64,000 bases of DNA from Proteus faecis (lineage in GTDB: Bacteria > Pseudomonadota > Gammaproteobacteria > Enterobacterales > Enterobacteriaceae), in assembly GCF_003144395.1 (NCBI RefSeq), contig NZ_PENZ01000017.1:1-64000 (forward strand). The letters are read 5' to 3'. The notes under the pieces were generated by a model. It did no database searches. It was not told the origin of the DNA and worked only from the letters and a program-made list of their open reading frames with translations. Positions 58,634 through 64,000 of this stretch are shown piece after piece. The position numbers and the translations under genes are program-made. The number at the start of each line of letters is the position of its first letter. Positions within the stretch are counted from its first letter, which is position 1.

Positions 58634-59466
58634 TGTTTACCGCAACCAGTAAACGGGTATTACCGGGATTTGGATTAAGTTTAGGTGGAACACTGTTTTA
58701 TACCTGCTTGATCTTACTGCTACCAATGAGTGCGCTGGTTGTGCAACTTTCTGATATGAGTTGGTCCCAATATTGGGCGGTGATAACGCATCCTCAAATT
58801 GTGGCCGCTTATAAAGTCACGTTATTAGCAGCAGCTGTTGCCAGTATTTTTAATGCTATTTTCGGTATGTTGCTTGCGTGGATCATTACTCGTTACCGTT
58901 TTCCGGGAAGACAACTACTTGATGGCTTAATGGATTTACCTTTTGCTTTACCTACGGCTGTTGCTGGTTTGACACTCGCAACACTTTTTTCAACACAAGG
59001 CTGGTACGGTTTTGTATTGGATAAATTTGATATCAAAGTCATTAATACATGGATTGGTATTGCCGTTGCTATGGCTTTTACCAGTTTACCTTTTGTCGTA
59101 AGAACTGTTCAGCCAGTTCTTGAAGAGTTAGGCCCTGAGTATGAAGAAGCGGCTGAAACATTAGGAGCAAGTCGTTGGCAGACTTTTCGTAAGGTTGTAT
59201 TACCTGAGTTATCACCAGCACTAATAGCGGGAACTGCGCTCTCTTTTACGCGCAGTTTAGGCGAGTTTGGCGCCGTTATTTTTATTGCTGGTAATATTGC
59301 ATGGCAAACGGAAGTCGTTTCTTTGATGATTTTTATTCGATTGCAAGAATTTGATTATCCTGCGGCAAGTGCTGTTGCTTCTGTGATTTTACTTGTTTCA
59401 TTAGTCTTACTGTTTTCAATTAATGGATTACAAAGCCGATTTGGTCAACGGTTGAGGGGGCATTGA
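58633..59466 (+). CDS. cysT: Sulfate/thiosulfate ABC transporter permease CysT (CysU)
   Basis: One of the two inner-membrane permeases of the importer. Its 277 residues have about six transmembrane helices and the ATPase-docking loop EEAAETLGASRWQTFRKVVLPELSPALIAG. It overlaps cysP by one base and cysW by one base (TGATG), indicating tight translational coupling. Confidence 0.96.
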   Translation: MFTATSKRVLPGFGLSLGGTLFYTCLILLLPMSALVVQLSDMSWSQYWAVITHPQIVAAYKVTLLAAAVASIFNAIFGMLLAWIITRYRFPGRQLLDGLMDLPFALPTAVAGLTLATLFSTQGWYGFVLDKFDIKVINTWIGIAVAMAFTSLPFVVRTVQPVLEELGPEYEEAAETLGASRWQTFRKVVLPELSPALIAGTALSFTRSLGEFGAVIFIAGNIAWQTEVVSLMIFIRLQEFDYPAASAVASVILLVSLVLLFSINGLQSRFGQRLRGH

Positions 59467-60308
59467 TGTCAGATATTATGCAACAACGCTCGGTATATCG
59501 TCGCCAAATTGATTGGATAAAGTGGGGATTAATCCTTACAGGTGTTGTGTTATCCATTTTATTTTTGGTTGTGCCTATTGCGTGGATCTTTATGACCGCG
59601 TTTTCAAAAGGCGTTGAAGTATTTAGTGAGAACTTATTAGACAGTGATATGTTACATGCTGTCTGGTTAACCGTACTTATCGCGTTAATCACTGTACCTG
59701 TCAATATGTTGTTCGGTGTCAGTATGGCATGGCTTGTTACGCGTTTTCGTTTTCCGGGGCGTCAGTTATTAATGACATTGATTGACATTCCATTTGCTGT
59801 GTCTCCTGTTGTTGCTGGATTACTCTATCTGCTTTTTTACGGTAGCAATGGCTGGGCTGGGCAGTGGCTATCACAATTTGATATCCAACTGATGTTCTCA
59901 TGGCCTGGAATGGTATTAGTTACGGTATTTGTCACTTGCCCTTTTGTAGTGAGAGAGCTAGTGCCGGTGATGATGAGCCAAGGTAGCCAAGAAGATGAAG
60001 CTGCTGTGTTATTAGGTGCAAGTGGCTGGAAGATGTTTTGGCGAGTGACATTACCAAATATTCGCTGGGCACTGTTATATGGCGTGGTATTAACCAATGC
60101 CAGAGCTATCGGTGAATTTGGTGCAGTGTCTGTGGTATCTGGGGCTATTCGTGGTGAAACTTATTCACTACCGTTACAAGTTGAGTTACTGCATCAAGAT
60201 TACAATACTGTTGGTGCATTTACTGCGGCCGCATTACTCGCGATGATGGCAATTTTTACCTTAATGTTTAAAAGTGCTTTGCAATGGCATTTGGCCCGTC
60301 AGCAATGA
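59466..60308 (+). CDS. cysW: Sulfate/thiosulfate ABC transporter permease CysW
   Basis: The second permease subunit: 280 residues, about six helices, docking loop EDEAAVLLGASGWKMFWRVTLPNIRWALLYG. ATG 59466 overlaps the cysT stop. It is 32 bp upstream of cysA. Confidence 0.96.
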   Translation: MSDIMQQRSVYRRQIDWIKWGLILTGVVLSILFLVVPIAWIFMTAFSKGVEVFSENLLDSDMLHAVWLTVLIALITVPVNMLFGVSMAWLVTRFRFPGRQLLMTLIDIPFAVSPVVAGLLYLLFYGSNGWAGQWLSQFDIQLMFSWPGMVLVTVFVTCPFVVRELVPVMMSQGSQEDEAAVLLGASGWKMFWRVTLPNIRWALLYGVVLTNARAIGEFGAVSVVSGAIRGETYSLPLQVELLHQDYNTVGAFTAAALLAMMAIFTLMFKSALQWHLARQQ

Positions 60309-60340
60309 ACATCATTATTTACACAAAGTAGAGGCAAAAT

Positions 60341-61429
60341 ATGAGTATTGAAATTAATAGTGTCACAAAATATTTTGATCGCACTGAAGTGTTGCATGAT
60401 GTCACCCTCGATGTGGCTTCCGGTGAAATGGTGGCACTATTAGGGCCTTCAGGATCAGGTAAAACAACACTCTTGCGTATTATTGCCGGTCTGGAACATC
60501 AAACCCAAGGAAGTATTCGTTTCGAAGGACTGGATGTTAGCCAATTACATGCGAGAGATCGCAAAGTTGGCTTTGTTTTTCAGCACTATGCACTATTTCG
60601 CCATATGACTGTATTTGAGAATATTGCTTTTGGTTTAACGGTATTACCTCGACGAGAGCGCCCGAACAAAGAAGCAATTCATAAAAAAGTGCAGCAGTTG
60701 TTAGAGATGATCCAATTGCCTCATTTAGCGCAACGTTATCCAGCACAATTATCTGGGGGGCAAAAACAGCGCGTGGCTTTAGCAAGAGCTTTGGCTGTTG
60801 AACCTCAAATTTTATTACTTGATGAACCTTTTGGCGCTTTAGATGCAAAAGTAAGAACAGAATTGCGTCGTTGGTTACGTGAATTGCATGAAGAGCTTAA
60901 ATTTACCAGTGTCTTTGTCACGCATGATCAACAAGAAGCAATGGAAGTGGCTGATCGCATTGTGATTATGGGAAATGGTAAAATAGAGCAAGTAGGAACA
61001 CCTCAAGAAGTATGGCAATCACCAAAGAGTCGCTTTGTTTTAGAATTTTTAGGTGATGTGAATCATCTAAAAGGTGAAATTAATGGCGCTCAATTACAGA
61101 TTGGGGGATATCACTTGCCATTATCTGTGACACCGCTTTATCAAGGTTCAGTCGATGTGTTTTTACGTCCTTGGGAAATTGCATTAAGTGTACATGCTAA
61201 TAGTGTTTGCCGATTACCGGTTAGGGTTATTGAGGTATCTCCTAAAGGGCATTATTGGCAGTTAATTTTACAACCATTAGAATGGAGTGAAACACCTATT
61301 ACAGCGGTTTGGAATGATGCTTCTTCGGCACCAACAAAAGGGAATACCTATTATATGGGAGGTGCCCAAGCTCGCTTATATACGGGGAATACACCCTTAA
61401 ATACGGTATCGTTGGCTTATACCGCTTAA
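60341..61429 (+). CDS. cysA: Sulfate/thiosulfate ABC transporter ATPase CysA
   Basis: The cytosolic ATPase that powers sulfate/thiosulfate uptake. Its 362 residues have Walker [14 protein letters not shown]-loop FQHYALF, signature LSGGQKQR, Walker [13 protein letters not shown] and a switch His in [13 protein letters not shown]-terminal regulatory domain of about 120 residues follows. A hairpin follows the gene. Confidence 0.97.
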   Translation: MSIEINSVTKYFDRTEVLHDVTLDVASGEMVALLGPSGSGKTTLLRIIAGLEHQTQGSIRFEGLDVSQLHARDRKVGFVFQHYALFRHMTVFENIAFGLTVLPRRERPNKEAIHKKVQQLLEMIQLPHLAQRYPAQLSGGQKQRVALARALAVEPQILLLDEPFGALDAKVRTELRRWLRELHEELKFTSVFVTHDQQEAMEVADRIVIMGNGKIEQVGTPQEVWQSPKSRFVLEFLGDVNHLKGEINGAQLQIGGYHLPLSVTPLYQGSVDVFLRPWEIALSVHANSVCRLPVRVIEVSPKGHYWQLILQPLEWSETPITAVWNDASSAPTKGNTYYMGGAQARLYTGNTPLNTVSLAYTA

Positions 61430-61465
61430 TTTCATTATTAATCTATCGCTAATTTCACTATTTTT

Positions 61466-61500
61466 CACCCATGCTCATTTCTGGCGTGGGTGTTTTGGTT
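61466..61500 (+). terminator. Stem-loop between cysA and cysM
   Basis: CACCCATGC and GCGTGGGTG arms (one mismatch) about a 9-base loop, then TTTTGGTTT. It could partly separate cysM from the transporter genes. Confidence 0.7.
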
Positions 61501-61606
61501 TCTATGAAAGCGAAGAGACTTATCGAATTACATTAATATTATTGCGTTAATAAGTTAAATGTGATTTCTTCATTAGTACAGACAAATAAATGAGCAGGAA
61601 CTTATT

Positions 61607-62488
61607 GTGGCAGGGTTAGAACAATTTATTGGTAATACACCATTAGTAAAACTACAACGACTTACACAAGAGGTGGACGCTGAAATCTGGGTTAAACTTG
61701 AAGGTAATAATCCCGCAGGTTCAGTAAAAGACAGAGCTGCATTATCAATGATTGAACAAGCCGAATTACGTGGTGAAATAAAACCAGGTGATACGCTAAT
61801 TGAAGCAACTAGTGGTAATACAGGGATTGCCTTAGCGATGATTGCAGCGGTAAAAGGTTACCGTTTAAAGTTGTTAATGCCTGAGAATATGAGTAAAGAG
61901 CGTCAAGCTTCTATGCAAGCTTATGGCGCAGAATTGATTTTAGTGAGTCGTGAAGTTGGTATGGAAGGTGCGCGAGATCTCGCACAACAGATGGAACGAC
62001 AAGGTGAAGGTAAGGTATTAGACCAATTTAATAATTCAGATAATCCAAGAGCGCATTTTATTTCTACTGGCCCTGAAATTTGGCAACAAACACAAGGCCG
62101 TATTACACATTTTGTTTCGAGTATGGGAACAACGGGGACAATTACGGGTGTGGGCAGTTACTTAAAAACACAATCTGATAGTGTGCAAGTGATAGGTCTT
62201 CAGCCGGAAGAAAAAAGTCAAATTCCGGGGATTCGTCGTTGGTCTCCTGCTTATTTACCCGGTATCTTTAAAAAAGAGCTGGTGGATAGTGTGATAGATA
62301 TGTCACAAACAGAAGCAGAATCAACGATGCGCCTTTTAGCCAGTCAGGAGGGTATCTTCTGTGGTGTAAGCTCAGGAGGGGCTGTCGCTGGCGCTTTGCG
62401 CGTTGCAAAGGAGAACCCAGGAGCGGTGATTGTTGCAATTATTTGTGATAGAGGTGATCGTTATTTATCAACAGGCGTTTTTGGCTAA
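61607..62488 (+). CDS. cysM: Cysteine synthase B
   Basis: A PLP enzyme that makes cysteine from O-acetylserine and sulfide, or S-sulfocysteine with thiosulfate, the substrate imported by the neighbouring CysPTWA. Its 293 residues have PLP Lys41 in NNPAGSVKDRA and the phosphate loop TSGNTGIAL. The start is GTG 61607, with CAGGAAC before it. It ends the cys cluster. Confidence 0.96.
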   Translation: MAGLEQFIGNTPLVKLQRLTQEVDAEIWVKLEGNNPAGSVKDRAALSMIEQAELRGEIKPGDTLIEATSGNTGIALAMIAAVKGYRLKLLMPENMSKERQASMQAYGAELILVSREVGMEGARDLAQQMERQGEGKVLDQFNNSDNPRAHFISTGPEIWQQTQGRITHFVSSMGTTGTITGVGSYLKTQSDSVQVIGLQPEEKSQIPGIRRWSPAYLPGIFKKELVDSVIDMSQTEAESTMRLLASQEGIFCGVSSGGAVAGALRVAKENPGAVIVAIICDRGDRYLSTGVFG

Positions 62489-62497
62489 CTTTACTAA

Positions 62498-62620
62498 TAC
62501 TCGTCACACTTCAAGTTGTAGCGTTGTTGACTGCGTTCATTCGCACTAGCCACATACTTGTGTATGCTCTTAGCGACTCGTTCACTTGTCGCTTAGCTAC
62601 ACCTTGAATTATTTAGAGTA
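62498..62620. repeat. ERIC-type intergenic repeat (IRU)
   Basis: A 123-bp element with imperfect terminal inverted repeats (TACTC...GAGTA; TTCAAGTTGTAGC and GCTACACCTTGAA inside). Its central part (ACTTGTGTATGCTCTTAGCGACTCG region) resembles the ERIC core to which the standard ERIC primers are directed. ERIC elements are 120-130 bp non-coding imperfect palindromes of enterobacteria, found between genes. It follows cysM by 9 bp and would fold in RNA. Confidence 0.85.
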
Positions 62621-62680
62621 AGAACATCGTCGAATGAATTAGCGTATTTTGGGTCTTCGGTCTTGGATTTTTGAATATAA

Positions 62681-62710
62681 AAAAACCGCCACATTATTGG
62701 TGGCGGTTTC
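62681..62710 (-). terminator. ptsI-crr terminator
   Basis: A perfect 10-bp stem (AAACCGCCAC and complement) with a 7-base loop; on the minus strand a run of seven T residues follows. It is 22 bp after the crr stop. Confidence 0.9.
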
Positions 62711-62731
62711 AATAGAGAATATCACAGAAGA

Positions 62732-63241
62732 TTATTTTTTAATCTGAATAATAACGGTTTCACCAACAGTAACTGGGCCTGTCATTTTGGTTAAACCTTG
62801 AATTTCATCCATATTAGAGATAACAACCGGTGTTAGAACTGATTTTGCTTTTTCTTCTAATACAGCCAAGTCAAACTCTAAAATAGTATCACCTACTTTT
62901 ACTTGCTGACCTTCTTCAGCGATACGTTTAAACCCTTCACCTTTCAGTTCAACAGTGTCGATACCGAAGTGGACAAATAACTCGATACCGTTGTCAGACT
63001 CAATAGAGAAAGCATGGTTAGTCTCGAAAATTTTACCGATAGTACCATCAACTGGCGCAACAATTTTATTACCAGCAGGTTTGATAGCAATACCGTCACC
63101 TACGATTTTTTCAGCGAAAACAACATCAGGAACATCTTCGATATTGACGATTTCACCAGAAAGTGGTGCAACAATATCAATCGTGCCACTGCCTTTCTTT
63201 TCCTCTGAAACCAGTGATTTTAATTTATCAAACAGACCCAT
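62732..63241 (-). CDS. crr: Glucose-specific PTS enzyme IIA
   Basis: EIIA-Glc carries phosphate from HPr to the glucose permease and regulates adenylate cyclase and several permeases. Its 169 residues equal E. coli, with the phosphorylated His in [15 protein letters not shown] and its partner His in ETNHAFSIE. The start is [16 protein letters not shown], behind AGGAGAAG. It lies 49 bp after ptsI. Confidence 0.98.
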   Translation of the reverse strand: MGLFDKLKSLVSEEKKGSGTIDIVAPLSGEIVNIEDVPDVVFAEKIVGDGIAIKPAGNKIVAPVDGTIGKIFETNHAFSIESDNGIELFVHFGIDTVELKGEGFKRIAEEGQQVKVGDTILEFDLAVLEEKAKSVLTPVVISNMDEIQGLTKMTGPVTVGETVIIQIKK

Positions 63242-63290
63242 GAATCTTCTCCTAATTATTGTAGTTGGGACCGGGCTCTGGCTAATGTGA

Positions 63291-64000
63291 TTAGCACAGT
63301 GTCTTTTCTTTAGTAAAAGTTTCTACTAAGTCCATCAATTCTTTTGCAGTTGGCTGAGCAAGTGCTTGCTCTGCTAGCGCTCTTGCATCATCGTAATTCG
63401 CGTTACGAATCACTTTTTTGATGCGAGGAATTGAAATAGCACTCATACTAAACTCATCTAATCCCATGCCGAGAAGGAGCAATGTTGCTCGTTCATCGCC
63501 AGCAAGTTCACCACACATTCCAGTCCATTTACCTTCAGCATGTGATGCATCAATGACCTGTTTTATCAGGTTGAGTACTGCAGGTGACATTGGATTATAT
63601 AGATGAGATATCAGCTCATTTCCACGGTCTACAGCCAGAGTATATTGTGTTAGATCGTTAGTCCCAATACTAAAAAAGTCAACTTCTTTTGCCATATGAC
63701 GAGCCATCACTGCTGCGGCTGGGGTTTCTACCATCACACCGACCTCAATAGATTCATCAAAAGCTTTCTTTTCTTCACGAAGCTGGCTTTTTAGTATTTC
63801 AAGTTCTGCTTTCAATGCACGGATCTCTTCAACAGAGATAATCATTGGAAACATAATACGTAGTTTACCAAAAGCAGATGCTCTTAAGATAGCACGTAAT
63901 TGTGGATGAAGGATCTCTTTACGGTCAAGACAAATACGAATTGCACGCCAGCCTAAGAATGGGTTCTCTTCTTTTGGTAGGTTCATGTAAGGTAAGTCTT
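63291..64000 (-). CDS. ptsI: PTS enzyme I (3' part; runs off the window)
   Basis: Enzyme I takes phosphate from phosphoenolpyruvate to HPr. Only the C-terminal part (about 236 of 575 residues) is in the window, and the frame stays open to the right edge ([22 protein letters not shown]). The PEP-binding TIM-barrel signatures [39 protein letters not shown] and the catalytic Cys in GMCGELAGD are present. It is cotranscribed with crr; ptsH should lie beyond the edge. Confidence 0.97.
   Translation of the reverse strand, partial: DLPYMNLPKEENPFLGWRAIRICLDRKEILHPQLRAILRASAFGKLRIMFPMIISVEEIRALKAELEILKSQLREEKKAFDESIEVGVMVETPAAAVMARHMAKEVDFFSIGTNDLTQYTLAVDRGNELISHLYNPMSPAVLNLIKQVIDASHAEGKWTGMCGELAGDERATLLLLGMGLDEFSMSAISIPRIKKVIRNANYDDARALAEQALAQPTAKELMDLVETFTKEKTLC

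Noticed and set aside
62955..63290. 111-residue frame antisense to crr
   Set aside because: A shadow of crr, one of the best conserved genes in the window.

Overview
The window is a low-GC enterobacterial chromosome segment that fits Proteus, most likely P. mirabilis or a close relative. The main reasons are a five-gene fimbrial operon that I recognise as pmfA-C-D-E-F, near-identity of many housekeeping proteins to E. coli combined with strong A/T codon preference, and a gene order (purL-glmY-glrK-qseG-glrR-glnB-hmp-glyA, suhB-trmJ-isc-pepB-sseB-yfhM-pbpC-ndk-rlmN-rodZ-ispG-hisS-yfgM-bamB-der, hemF-ypeA-yfeY-yfeX-cysPTWAM-crr-ptsI) that follows the E. coli backbone. Species was judged from remembered sequences, not a search.

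Layout. 1-1543: a LysE/RhtB exporter and tadA. 1551-7202 (minus): the pmf chaperone-usher operon, followed upstream by about 0.8 kb of A/T-rich non-coding DNA with nested inverted repeats; this block separates tadA from mltF. 8011-13635: mltF (minus) and purL (plus) diverge around a PurR box. 13727-18164: the amino-sugar/envelope regulatory module, made of three GlrR boxes, a candidate IHF site, a sigma-54 promoter, the small RNA GlmY, and the sensor kinase GlrK, lipoprotein QseG and regulator GlrR. 18238-21117: glutamine-dependent NAD synthetase, PII protein GlnB and an unknown membrane protein. 21216-25279: hmp with an NsrR-like operator, glyA with a PurR box, and an hcaT-like MFS transporter. 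25367-32736: suhB, trmJ and the isc iron-sulfur operon iscRSUA-hscBA-fdx-iscX, preceded by two strong type-1 IscR sites.

33018-42519 holds pepB, a shortened sseB, and the bacterial alpha-2-macroglobulin/PbpC pair. 42860-52195 holds ndk, rlmN, a short PilW-like TPR lipoprotein, rodZ, ispG, hisS, yfgM, bamB and der. 52266-57359 holds a YceM/MviM-type oxidoreductase, a small lipoprotein, hemF, ypeA, yfeY and yfeX. 57614-62488 is the sulfate/thiosulfate uptake and cysteine synthesis operon cysPTWAM, then an ERIC-type intergenic repeat, then crr and the 3' part of ptsI running off the right edge.

Most of the window is conserved core genome. I found no CRISPR array, insertion sequence, tRNA, rRNA, prophage or toxin-antitoxin pair, and nothing that I would call a new defence or biosynthetic system. 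The parts that deserve a second look are regulatory (the glmY module, isc operators and stem-loop, the pmf upstream region) and lineage-specific protein changes (QseG tail, C-terminal-only SseB, short PilW, IscR cysteine spacing, the unknown 215-residue membrane protein).
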